Positions 1-6,436 of a DNA stretch of 9,125 nt are shown here, piece after piece (position 1 is the stretch's first letter; each line of letters starts with the position of its first letter). Both the position numbers and the translations under genes were made by a program. The notes under the pieces were generated by a model. It saw only the letters and a program-made list of their open reading frames with translations, was not told the origin of the DNA and searched no databases. Source of the DNA: JBHIEE01 sp046760445 (GTDB lineage Bacteria; Acidobacteriota; Aminicenantia; JdFR-78); NCBI GenBank assembly GCA_046760445.1, contig JBHIEE010000109.1:1-9125 (forward strand), in the 5' to 3' direction.

Positions 1-69
1 TTGTAATTTGGGACGAAAAGTCCCGTGGGGACCTCGTCCCTTTACGGGATTTGTGATTTGGAATTTTTA
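1..69. repeat. End of a dispersed hairpin-rich repeat, cut by the window edge
   Basis: GC-rich inverted repeats stand in AT-rich DNA: GGGAC (10-14) with GTCCC (20-24), GGGAC (28-32) with GTCCC (36-40), and TCCCGT (21-26) with ACGGGA (44-49). The flanking 23 bases at 46-68, read on the minus strand, match 4062-4084 at 22 of 23 positions, so this is one copy of a repeat family present elsewhere in the window. The left part continues outside the window. Positions 70-168, up to the ccsA stop, are AT-rich and hold no convincing terminator. Confidence 0.7.
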
Positions 70-168
70 TATATCTTTTCTTTGTTAAGATCATTTGAAA
101 ACCTTTAAGAAGCAGAAGAGTTCTCTAAAGATAAATTAAAAACTTTATAAAGAAGATAACCGTTAATC

Positions 169-987
169 TTATCCGTAACTATGTAAGCCAGCTAATAAAT
201 AATTTACCCCAAAATAGGTAAATAAAGCAGCTAAGAAACCCAAAATAGCGATATAAGCCGAGCGTCTTCCTTTCCACCCCATGACAATTCTCGTGTGAAG
301 ATAGAGAGCGTAAATGAACCAAGTGATAAGAGTCCAAGTTTCTTTTGGGTCCCAAGACCAGTAAGAACCCCAGGCTTGATAAGCCCAAATCATTCCAAAA
401 ATAAGTCCTCCTAAGGTAAACACTAAAAACCCAATCGCTACACATCGATAACTGACATTATCTAAAACTTCAATCGAAGGCCCAGACTTAATCTTTTTTC
501 CTGAACGAACTCTTTTTTCCTGAGCCAAATATAAAATACTAGTCACAAATGCAATCGCCAGAAAAGCTTCTCCAATTAATGTTACTGAAACATGAAGAGT
601 CAACCAGTGGCTTTGAAGAGCAGGAACCAATGGGTTAATCTCCTTTGGAATCAAGGGAGAAGATATAACCGCCATTAAGCCAAGGACAATTAAAAGAACA
701 AATCCCCCGCCTGTTTTAAACTTATACTTATACTCAATAATAAGATAAGCAATTACAATAATCCAAGATAAGAAGGAAAGAGACTCATACATGTTTGATA
801 AGGGAAGACGACCAGCAGCCATTGTTCTTAAAATAAGGCTCAATGTGTGAAAACCAAGCCCGCAAATTACTAAACCAGTAGCAATTCTCCCAATAAATTT
901 ATTTTTCCGAAATAAAAAAAGGAAATAGGAAATAGCAGCCAGTCCATAACTAAAAAACGCAATTAATATTAAATCTTTCTCACTCAT
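169..987 (-). CDS. ccsA: System II cytochrome c biogenesis protein CcsA/ResC (WWD-domain haem handling protein)
   Basis: This integral membrane subunit of the ResB-ResC (Ccs1-CcsA) synthetase carries haem across the membrane for attachment to apocytochrome CxxCH motifs. Numbering from the GTG at 996, the 275 residues show about eight hydrophobic segments. The tryptophan-rich WWD motif WGSYWSWDPKETW is at 209-221. Conserved histidines flank it: H135 in WLTLHV and H272 in GLHSYG. The family motif PLSNMYESLSFLSW is at 65-78. Length is normal for the shorter CcsA/ResC proteins, which some databases call CcsB. Start choice: AAAAGGAG (996-1003) lies 8 nt before the ATG at 987 but overlaps the GTG at 996, so the ATG (272 aa) is preferred. 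The ATG overlaps the resB stop as ATGAGTGA, an 8-nt overlap that implies translational coupling. Complete gene. Confidence 0.94.
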   Translation of the reverse strand: MSEKDLILIAFFSYGLAAISYFLFLFRKNKFIGRIATGLVICGLGFHTLSLILRTMAAGRLPLSNMYESLSFLSWIIVIAYLIIEYKYKFKTGGGFVLLIVLGLMAVISSPLIPKEINPLVPALQSHWLTLHVSVTLIGEAFLAIAFVTSILYLAQEKRVRSGKKIKSGPSIEVLDNVSYRCVAIGFLVFTLGGLIFGMIWAYQAWGSYWSWDPKETWTLITWFIYALYLHTRIVMGWKGRRSAYIAILGFLAALFTYFGVNYLLAGLHSYG

Positions 988-2356
988 TTTTTTCACTCCT
1001 TTTTAATTTTTCCACTATTTTTTTAAATTCTTTATTAAATTGAGATTTACCTTTCCTGGTAGCTCCACCAATCCAGATAGAAGCAGAATTTCCTTCTATT
1101 TCAATTGCCAGCCAGATGCGGCGATAAAATATATAAAAACTGGCTGTTAGTCCTAACATAATCAATCCACAGCCTAGCCAGACAAAAACTACACCTGGGT
1201 CTCTTGTGATTTGAAGACCAGTATATTCCGGGGCATGAAAATCAATTAGTTCAAATTTATATTCTGACTCAGTTGAGAAATGGGCATCTGGGAATTTAGC
1301 GAATATCCATTCTCTGAATTTTATTTCTCCTCTTTGCCTACCTTCCAAGAAAAGCGCTGGATTATTCGGTTGATTAGATCGAGAGAATATTTGTCCACCT
1401 TCACCAATAACAAAATCTGGAACGAAAGCGAGCGCATAAATATCTAAATCTCTCTCAGAAATAGTAAATTTATCCCCTACTCTTACCTTGGCTTGATTTA
1501 TCACTCTTTGATTTCCTTTTTCTTTAATATTTATCGTCAGTAAAGTTTTCTCCCAATCCCAACCATAACTTGACTGATAAAACCGAACACCTTTATAAGT
1601 TAAAGGATGATTTACTTCAATCGTCTTAGTCAGTCTTTCCTGCCCATCCTCAACTATGGTAAGCGTGCTTTTCCAGTCTTTTACCTGACCAGTAGGATAG
1701 TAGTCTGTTTTAAAATCATCAACCCTGAGAAGAAAATCCTCATGGGATAATTTAATTGTAGAACCAACCGGAATTGAAATATGCTCTCGATACCCTTTTA
1801 TTCCGCCGATGATTGCTCCAATTAAAATAATTAAAATACTCAAATGGACAATATCAGTTCCAAATCTTCCCAGAATTCCCTTGGAAGCAAAATAATAAAT
1901 TGTCTTTCCTTCTTTTTTTTCTCTTACTCGATAATGATATGAATTTAATATTTTGGAGATACTGGATAATTTTTGAGAAAAATTGCCTTTCCAGGTAAAT
2001 TCAGTTTTCAGGTTTAAATTCTTCCTTTGTTCTTTTTTCAAGATAATCCTTGGTTTGAAAACCCCTTTCCATGTCGGAATCAATCGATTCAGGGTGCAGA
2101 CAATCATATTTAGGCTGAAAAAAGCTAAGAGAATAATAAACCATAAGGAATGATATAAATTATTTAACTTTAGGATCTTAATAATTCCAAACATCTTACC
2201 ATAACGATGAACATACTCAGCCAAAGGCAATTGTTGAGGAATTAATGTTCCAATAATAGATACAATAACAATGATAATCAAAAGAGTGATTGCTAATTTG
2301 ACGGAACTTAAAAATTTCCATAGGGATTGAAATGTATCTCTTTTCTTTTTAACCAT
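980..2356 (-). CDS. resB: System II cytochrome c biogenesis protein ResB (Ccs1)
   Basis: ResB partners CcsA in the System II cytochrome c synthetase, with a large periplasmic domain thought to hold or chaperone apocytochrome. The 458 residues show the family plan: TM1 about 18-40, TM2 68-88, TM3 167-187 with the conserved H171 of the HLS motif, a periplasmic domain about 188-387, and TM4 388-410. Signature stretches are VNHPLTYKGVRFYQSSYG (248-265) and the RDPG motif (385-388) just before TM4. Length is typical. The ATG at 2356 has a good ribosome site (AAAGGTGG, 2361-2368). It is the first gene of a two-gene operon with ccsA, reading away from the haem-motif sensor kinase across a shared 193-bp promoter region. 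Several CxxCH proteins in the window would be its substrates (inference). Confidence 0.94.
   Translation of the reverse strand: MVKKKRDTFQSLWKFLSSVKLAITLLIIIVIVSIIGTLIPQQLPLAEYVHRYGKMFGIIKILKLNNLYHSLWFIILLAFFSLNMIVCTLNRLIPTWKGVFKPRIILKKEQRKNLNLKTEFTWKGNFSQKLSSISKILNSYHYRVREKKEGKTIYYFASKGILGRFGTDIVHLSILIILIGAIIGGIKGYREHISIPVGSTIKLSHEDFLLRVDDFKTDYYPTGQVKDWKSTLTIVEDGQERLTKTIEVNHPLTYKGVRFYQSSYGWDWEKTLLTINIKEKGNQRVINQAKVRVGDKFTISERDLDIYALAFVPDFVIGEGGQIFSRSNQPNNPALFLEGRQRGEIKFREWIFAKFPDAHFSTESEYKFELIDFHAPEYTGLQITRDPGVVFVWLGCGLIMLGLTASFYIFYRRIWLAIEIEGNSASIWIGGATRKGKSQFNKEFKKIVEKLKRSEKNE
996..1003 (-). promoter_or_regulatory. Shine-Dalgarno that decides the ccsA start
   Basis: Minus-strand AAAAGGAG lies inside the 3' end of resB. 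It is correctly spaced (8 nt) for the ATG at 987 and touches the alternative GTG at 996, so initiation at 987 is favoured. Confidence 0.75.
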
Positions 2357-2386
2357 TATTCCACCTTTATGTATTTGTAATTTATC

Positions 2387-2430
2387 ATATTAATATAATA
2401 AAATCGATTCTGTCAATCAGAATTATAGCA
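2387..2430 (-). promoter_or_regulatory. Candidate promoter(s) for resB-ccsA
   Basis: Two overlapping sigma-70-like signals read towards resB. One is a perfect extended -10, TGCTATAAT (complement of 2422-2430), with no clear -35. The other is a consensus -35 TTGACA (complement of 2411-2416), 18 nt from TAATAT (complement of 2387-2392, 4 of 6 matches). Either gives a short leader that includes the resB ribosome site. Which is used cannot be decided from sequence. Confidence 0.5.
2407..2423. promoter_or_regulatory. Short inverted repeat over the resB -35, possible operator
   Basis: ATTCTG-N5-CAGAAT is a perfect 6-bp dyad covering the candidate resB -35 (2411-2416) and touching the extended -10 (2422-2430). 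A repressor or activator site is plausible from position alone. No specific regulator is recognised, and a 6-bp dyad can arise by chance in AT-rich DNA. Confidence 0.3.
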
Positions 2431-2497
2431 TTTATTTGAAGTTTTTTATTCGTCTATTTCATTAAACACACCCCTTTTTAGGAGAATTTTCATACAA

Positions 2498-2526
2498 TTG
2501 ACAGCCATAAAAATTTTATATATAGT
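2498..2526 (+). promoter_or_regulatory. Sigma-70-type promoter for the sensor kinase
   Basis: A perfect -35 TTGACA (2498-2503), a 17-nt spacer and TATAGT (2521-2526, 5 of 6 matches) read towards the kinase gene. Transcription would start near 2533, giving a leader of about 17 nt with only a weak ribosome site (GGGA, 2535-2538). This suggests housekeeping expression of the kinase. Confidence 0.75.
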
Positions 2527-2549
2527 TTATCAATGGGAATAGTAAAAAT

Positions 2550-4037
2550 ATGGCCATAATTAAAGGTTGGGATTTAAGAACCAAAATAATTTTCTTTATC
2601 TTTGCTATAGGAGGATTAGCAGCTATTTTATTATTTTATATTTATATTAGAACCCAACAGAATATTATCCAAACTATGACCGAGCAGAAAGTTAAACTTT
2701 TAGATTCTACTGTTGAACATTCTATTTCTCTGTCGATGGAGGAAGGACAGGTTGAAGAAGTTCAAGAAATCTTAGAGAGAATTGCTTCTCATCCCGACAT
2801 TAATGGACTGAGAATTTTCTCTCCTCAAGGAATTATCCTCCGCTCATCCGATCCGAGAGAGATAAGAAATAAAGTTAATGGAATCTACTTAAAAAAGATT
2901 CAAAGGCTCAATTCAGAGAAGATAAAGTTTTATCTGGATAAATCAAATGCTTTGATTCGGAGTTTAAAGCCTATCCCTAACAAACCAAAATGTTATCGAT
3001 GTCATTCACCCGAGATAAAATACCTAGGTATTTTGAATGCTGATATTAATTACAGTTCCACATTGTTTCTTCTTCAGAAGAACCAGCAAATAGGAATTAT
3101 GATTGCTATTTTCTCCTTGGCTGTTTTAACAGTAATCATTATTCACCTTTCAGATAAATTAATCAATGAACCAATTGCTGAGTTAGAGGAAAAGATGAAA
3201 AAAGTTCAAAATGGAAATTTAAATCTCAGGGTGAACATCCCAAGAGAGGATGAAATAGGCCACTTAGGAAAAAGCTTTAACCTTATGGTAAAAAAACTGG
3301 ATGAAGCCCACAAAAAGATAAAAGAAATGCATTTTAAAGAAATGCAACGAGCTGAACATTTAGCTAGTATGGGCGAAATGGCCACTGGGCTTGCTCATGA
3401 GATTAAAAATCCTATAGCTGGAATAAAAAGTGCTTTAGAAATAATTGCCGAAGAAATTTCTGAAGAAAATTCTCACAAAGAAATAATTACTGAGGTTTTA
3501 AATCAAACAGAAAGAATAGATACTATTATTCAAGACTTATTGAGCTATGCTAAACCAAAGGAACCTAAATTTATTCAAACAGACATAAATAAGTATATTA
3601 ATCAGGTAATCAAATTAGCTAAAACTCAAATTAAAGACAAAGATATTGAAGTATCATTTACATCTCCCACCAATATTACCTATGCACATTTAGACCCTGA
3701 TCAAATTCAACAAGTACTCCTTAATCTTATTCTCAATAGCATTCAAGCTATTAATTCTCAGGGAAAAATAGAAATAAAAATTTCTGAAAGTAAGAACAAT
3801 AGCCTCAAAATAATAATTTCTGATAATGGTCAAGGAATTAAAAGTGAAAATTTATCAAAAATTTTTAAGCCTTTTTTTACCACAAAACATCGGGGAACAG
3901 GACTTGGCCTTTCCATATGTAAGAGAATTATAGAGAATCATCAAGGAACCATTGAAGTGAAAAGCGAAGAAGGAAAAGGAACAACTTTCTCTATTTCCTT
4001 ACCTCTTTTAAAATCGGAAGTGTCAAAAATAATATGA
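2550..4037 (+). CDS. Membrane sensor histidine kinase with an extracytoplasmic CxxCH (haem c-type) sensor domain
   Basis: The 495 residues run: TM1 about 11-33, an extracytoplasmic domain 34-178, TM2 179-201, HAMP about 201-253, then dimerisation and catalytic domains. Kinase motifs are intact: H-box LAHEIKNP (281-288, phospho-accepting H283), N-box around N396, G1 DNGQGI (425-430), F-box FKPFFTTK (439-446) and G2 GTGLGLSIC (449-457). The sensor domain contains C148-Y-R-C151-H152, a canonical covalent haem c site on the side where System II works, followed by LGILNADI as in ligand-binding sensor folds. The layout resembles NtrC-family partner kinases such as ZraS and AtoS. It faces the resB-ccsA operon and precedes a sigma-54 activator, its probable partner. 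Redox or gas sensing by the haem is inferred; the motif could instead bind a metal ion. Confidence 0.92.
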   Translation: MAIIKGWDLRTKIIFFIFAIGGLAAILLFYIYIRTQQNIIQTMTEQKVKLLDSTVEHSISLSMEEGQVEEVQEILERIASHPDINGLRIFSPQGIILRSSDPREIRNKVNGIYLKKIQRLNSEKIKFYLDKSNALIRSLKPIPNKPKCYRCHSPEIKYLGILNADINYSSTLFLLQKNQQIGIMIAIFSLAVLTVIIIHLSDKLINEPIAELEEKMKKVQNGNLNLRVNIPREDEIGHLGKSFNLMVKKLDEAHKKIKEMHFKEMQRAEHLASMGEMATGLAHEIKNPIAGIKSALEIIAEEISEENSHKEIITEVLNQTERIDTIIQDLLSYAKPKEPKFIQTDINKYINQVIKLAKTQIKDKDIEVSFTSPTNITYAHLDPDQIQQVLLNLILNSIQAINSQGKIEIKISESKNNSLKIIISDNGQGIKSENLSKIFKPFFTTKHRGTGLGLSICKRIIENHQGTIEVKSEEGKGTTFSISLPLLKSEVSKII

Positions 4038-4046
4038 TATTATGAA

Positions 4047-4254
4047 AACCACAGAGAAATGAAAAATTCCAAATTACAAATCCCATCCCGAATACTCGGG
4101 ACCAAATTCCAATGTTCAAAATTCCAAACTAATTTATTTTGGTCATTTGGTATTTGGTTATTGGATATTGTTTGCCTCGCACCGAGTGCTCGGCACGAGG
4201 TGGGATTTGGTGCTTGGGATCTGGGATTTATTAAAGTAAGTGGTCTCTGTGGTT
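4047..4254. mobile_element. MITE-like element with 11-bp terminal inverted repeats
   Basis: AACCACAGAGA (4047-4057) and TCTCTGTGGTT (4244-4254) are perfect 11-bp terminal inverted repeats around 208 bp. Inside are A-rich degenerate units (CCAAATT-like) on the left and their complements (ATTTGG-like) on the right, plus two GC-rich hairpins: TCCCGA/TCGGGA (4086-4101), and CCTCG/CGAGG enclosing CCGAG/CTCGG (4175-4200). There is no transposase, so movement would need one supplied elsewhere. No clear target duplication is visible. It starts 9 nt after the kinase stop and ends 39 nt before the regulator start. An open frame at 4059-4256 lies entirely within it and is not a gene. Confidence 0.7.
4062..4084 (+). 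repeat. 23-bp repeat unit shared with 46-68
   Basis: The 23 bases match the reverse complement of 46-68 with one difference. In both places the unit borders a GC-rich hairpin block beginning with CCC. This is the clearest sequence link between two copies of the family. Confidence 0.7.
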
Positions 4255-4258
4255 AGAT

Positions 4259-4285
4259 TTGACAATACTTTAAAATCTATATAGG
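4259..4285 (+). promoter_or_regulatory. Weak promoter candidate before the sigma-54 activator
   Basis: TTGACA (4259-4264) is a perfect -35, but the best -10 options are poor: TATAGG (4280-4285) at only 15 nt, or TATTAC (4286-4291) at 21 nt. It begins 5 nt after the mobile element. It may give the regulator its own transcript if the element interrupts read-through from the kinase. Confidence 0.25.
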
Positions 4286-4293
4286 TATTACAA

Positions 4294-5670
4294 ATGATGA
4301 ACAAGAAAATACTAATTGTTGATGATGAAGAATTAATTCGGTGGACACTTCGACAAAAATTGACTAAATGGGGTTATGAAGTAATAGAAACAGATAATGG
4401 GCAAAATGTATTAAATATCTGTTTTAAGGATAGTCCTGATTTAGTCTTATTAGATGTAAAGCTTCCGAACGACAATGGCACAATAATTTTAAAAAGGTTA
4501 AAAAAGAAGTTTCCAGAACTGCCTGTAATAATGATCACCGCTTATAGTGTCATAGAAGATGCAATAAATGCTTTCCGATTAGGAGCATATGACTTTATTA
4601 CTAAACCTTTCAATTTTGAAGAGCTCCAAAATACAATAAAAAATGCTTTAGAAGCTTTTTCTCTTAAAAAAGAAATAGCTTCTTATAAAGAAAAGGAAAA
4701 AAAAGAGTTCAGTTTGGATCAAATTATAGGAGAATCAAAAGAAATTGAAGAAGTAAAAAAACTCGTTAAAACAGTAGCTGAAAGTGAGGCATCAATTATT
4801 CTTTTGGAAGGAGAAAGTGGGACAGGTAAAGATTTAATATCTAAGGTGATTCATTATCATAGCCGAAGAAATAACAATCCATATGTTGCTCTAAATTGTT
4901 CAGCTCTTCCTGATGCTCTTTTAGAAAGTGAACTTTTTGGCTATGAAAAGGGAGCTTTCACTGATGCTAAATCACAGAAAAAAGGATTGGTTGAGTTAGC
5001 TGATGGGGGCACCTTCTTTTTAGATGAAATAAGTACTATGAAACTTTCTCTTCAGGCCAAACTTCTGCGATTTCTGGAAACTCAGACTTTTAAAAGGCTG
5101 GGTGGGTTAAAAGACATTTCCGTTGACCTAAGAATAATAACAGCCACCAACCAAAATTTAGAACAAGCTTGTCAAGAAGGAAAGTTCAGAAAAGATTTAT
5201 TTTACCGGATAAATGTATGTCCTATTTTTATTCCTCCTTTAAGAGAAAGAAAAGAAGATATCATTCCTTTGGCTCATTACTTTATTTCAGATTATAATCT
5301 AAAATTTAGAAAACAAATCAAAGGCTTAAAAAAAGAGGCCGAAAATCTTTTTCTAAATTACGAGTGGCCAGGAAATGTAAGAGAGCTCAAAAATGCTATA
5401 GAAAGAGCTATGATTTTTGAGGAAGGGAATTATCTTTCAGCCAAATATCTACCAATAAAGCTAAATAGTTCTTCCATCAACCGAGAAATGCTTCCCTTAG
5501 AAATATCTAAAAAAGGTATCTCTCTCAAAGAAATCGAAAAGCAATTAATTATAAAATCATTAAAGGCCACTAAGGGAAATCAGACAAAAGCAGCCAAATT
5601 ATTAGATATTAGTCGGGACGCTTTTCGGTATAAGATGAAGAAATTTAATTTAAAAATGAATTTTAAATAA
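4294..5670 (+). CDS. NtrC-family sigma-54-dependent response regulator
   Basis: The 458 residues hold three domains. The receiver (about 3-120) has D10, D11, phospho-acceptor D54, T82 and K104. The AAA+ sigma-54 interaction domain (about 142-390) has Walker A GESGTGKD (173-180), Walker B FFLDE (241-245), a FRKDLFYRINV arginine-finger region (298-308) and WPGNVREL (358-365). A Fis-type helix-turn-helix lies at about 421-453. The sigma-54 contact loop reads GAFTDA (220-225) rather than GAFTGA, a natural variant that I recall seeing in the family. The protein is complete and of normal length. It should bind upstream sites and drive open-complex formation by sigma-54 RNA polymerase when phosphorylated. 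The preceding haem-motif kinase is the likely partner. The start is ATG 4294, with a second ATG at 4297, behind a weak AGGT at 4283. Confidence 0.95.
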   Translation: MMNKKILIVDDEELIRWTLRQKLTKWGYEVIETDNGQNVLNICFKDSPDLVLLDVKLPNDNGTIILKRLKKKFPELPVIMITAYSVIEDAINAFRLGAYDFITKPFNFEELQNTIKNALEAFSLKKEIASYKEKEKKEFSLDQIIGESKEIEEVKKLVKTVAESEASIILLEGESGTGKDLISKVIHYHSRRNNNPYVALNCSALPDALLESELFGYEKGAFTDAKSQKKGLVELADGGTFFLDEISTMKLSLQAKLLRFLETQTFKRLGGLKDISVDLRIITATNQNLEQACQEGKFRKDLFYRINVCPIFIPPLRERKEDIIPLAHYFISDYNLKFRKQIKGLKKEAENLFLNYEWPGNVRELKNAIERAMIFEEGNYLSAKYLPIKLNSSSINREMLPLEISKKGISLKEIEKQLIIKSLKATKGNQTKAAKLLDISRDAFRYKMKKFNLKMNFK

Positions 5671-5721
5671 CCCATTTTTCGAGATATGCCCCACTTTGCT
5701 TGGCTAAATTCTAAATCCTCC

Positions 5722-5877
5722 GCCTGCCAAAGTATTGCCTGGCTGTTGCAGATAGCTATGCCGAGCAGGCTAAATCCAAATTCCAAATGACTCGTAAACA
5801 GAAAGATTTAGTTTAGTTATTAGATTTTTGGGATTTGGAATTTGTTTGGGATTTGGTCATTGGAATTTGAAAATTTA
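5722..5877. repeat. Compound inverted repeat related to the 4047-4254 and 1-69 elements
   Basis: GCCTGC (5722-5727) and GCAGGC (5765-5770) bound a GC-rich block. Adjacent arms at 5771-5791 and 5855-5877 are imperfect reverse complements built from the CCAAATTCCAA unit. Between them GGGATTTGG occurs twice (from 5829 and 5848). The composition and word content match the element at 4047-4254, but no ACCACAGAG-type termini are present, so this may be a degraded or different subtype. Confidence 0.6.
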
Positions 5878-5883
5878 GATAGA

Positions 5884-5903
5884 GGTGGGTATTTTCACCC
5901 ATC
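5884..5903. promoter_or_regulatory. Dyad that may be the activator binding site (UAS)
   Basis: GGTGGGT-N6-ACCCATC is a 7-bp stem with one wobble pair, centred about 148 bp before the predicted sigma-54 start at 6042. NtrC-type activators usually bind dyads 100-200 bp upstream, so position and symmetry fit. The sequence resembles no specific known operator, and it sits just past the repeat, so it could be repeat debris. Confidence 0.3.
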
Positions 5904-5961
5904 ACCTGAGTTTAATCACCCTTTAATTAATTTTCATTAAATTTATAAAAGTTAAAAATAG

Positions 5962-5996
5962 AATTTTATCTTATTGAAAACAAAAAAGATAAAATT
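5962..5996. repeat. 11-bp AT-rich inverted repeat
   Basis: AATTTTATCTT (5962-5972) and AAGATAAAATT (5986-5996) pair perfectly around a 13-nt loop. It lies between the dyad at 5884-5903 and the -24 box. It could be a binding site, a bending site or a weak hairpin ending transcription of the upstream regulator. No U-tract follows directly. Confidence 0.4.
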
Positions 5997-6015
5997 TTAA
6001 AAAAAAATTTTATTT

Positions 6016-6031
6016 TGGCATAAAATATGCA
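6016..6031 (+). promoter_or_regulatory. Sigma-54 (-24/-12) promoter of the stand-alone receiver
   Basis: TGGCATAAAATATGCA matches the sigma-54 consensus TGGCAC-N5-TTGCW. The -24 GG and -12 GC dinucleotides are separated by exactly 10 nt, with TGGCA and TGCA intact. The start would be near 6042, only about 8 nt before the ATG at 6050. A sigma-54 activator gene directly upstream makes activation by that protein likely. Confidence 0.78.
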
Positions 6032-6049
6032 ACAACAAAAAATAGAACT

Positions 6050-6418
6050 ATGGCTAAGAAAATATTAATAGTTGATGATGAAAAACTCATTCGTTGGTCC
6101 CTAACTAAAATCCTCACCCAAAATGGATATGAAGTAAAAGCTGTGGCAAGTGGAGAAGAAGCATTAAAAGAAATTGATCACACCTCTTATGATTTAGTTT
6201 TTACTGATTTAAAAATGATAGGTATTGATGGTATTGAAGTTTTAAAAGAAATTCGAAAAGTATCTCCTAAAACAAAAGTTATAATTATCTCTGCTTATGG
6301 AACACCGCAAGTTCGCTTATTAGCTTCAAAATTTAAAGCTCTCTCATTTATCGATAAGCCCTTTAAAGCTGAACAGATAAGAACCACAGCTCGCTCTGCT
6401 CTAACCAGCTGTGAATAA
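6050..6418 (+). CDS. Single-domain response regulator (receiver only)
   Basis: The 122 residues form one CheY-like receiver with no output domain: acidic pair D9-D10, phospho-acceptor D53 in FTDLKM, S81 in IISAYG and K103 in DKPF. All catalytic residues are present. Its N-terminus (KKILIVDDE, LIRW, GYEV) closely matches the receiver of the sigma-54 activator at 4294-5670, suggesting a shared origin and possibly a shared kinase. It could be a phosphate sink, a phosphorelay intermediate or an allosteric partner of another protein. No Shine-Dalgarno is visible, and the predicted sigma-54 start leaves a leader of only about 8 nt. It ends 18 nt from the convergent HAMP gene. Confidence 0.9.
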   Translation: MAKKILIVDDEKLIRWSLTKILTQNGYEVKAVASGEEALKEIDHTSYDLVFTDLKMIGIDGIEVLKEIRKVSPKTKVIIISAYGTPQVRLLASKFKALSFIDKPFKAEQIRTTARSALTSCE

Positions 6419-6436
6419 AACAATCAGAATTTAATA

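Larger units (their letters stand above)
5671..6049. other. 379-bp intergenic region: repeat block, dyads and a sigma-54 promoter
   Basis: No gene is seen. In order it holds a GCCTGC/GCAGGC-bounded block (5722-5770), an inverted repeat of the CCAAATT family (5771-5877), a GC-containing dyad (5884-5903), an 11-bp AT-rich inverted repeat (5962-5996) and the -24/-12 promoter of the receiver gene. A minus-strand open frame across 5580-5786 overlaps the 3' end of the regulator and the repeat and is rejected. Confidence 0.8.

Noticed and set aside
179..445. Second minus-strand frame inside ccsA
   Set aside because: It overlaps the WWD motif region of ccsA in another frame and has no independent evidence.
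4059..4256. Plus-strand open frame of 65 codons
   Set aside because: It lies wholly inside the inverted-repeat element, has no ribosome site, and its residues simply translate repeat units.
5580..5786. Minus-strand open frame of 68 codons
   Set aside because: It overlaps the helix-turn-helix coding end of the regulator and then repeat DNA; no start signal or recognisable domain.
6385..6413. CACAGCT/AGCTGTG hairpin at the end of the receiver gene as terminator
   Set aside because: The stem lies inside the coding region with a 15-nt loop and no T-tract after it on either strand.
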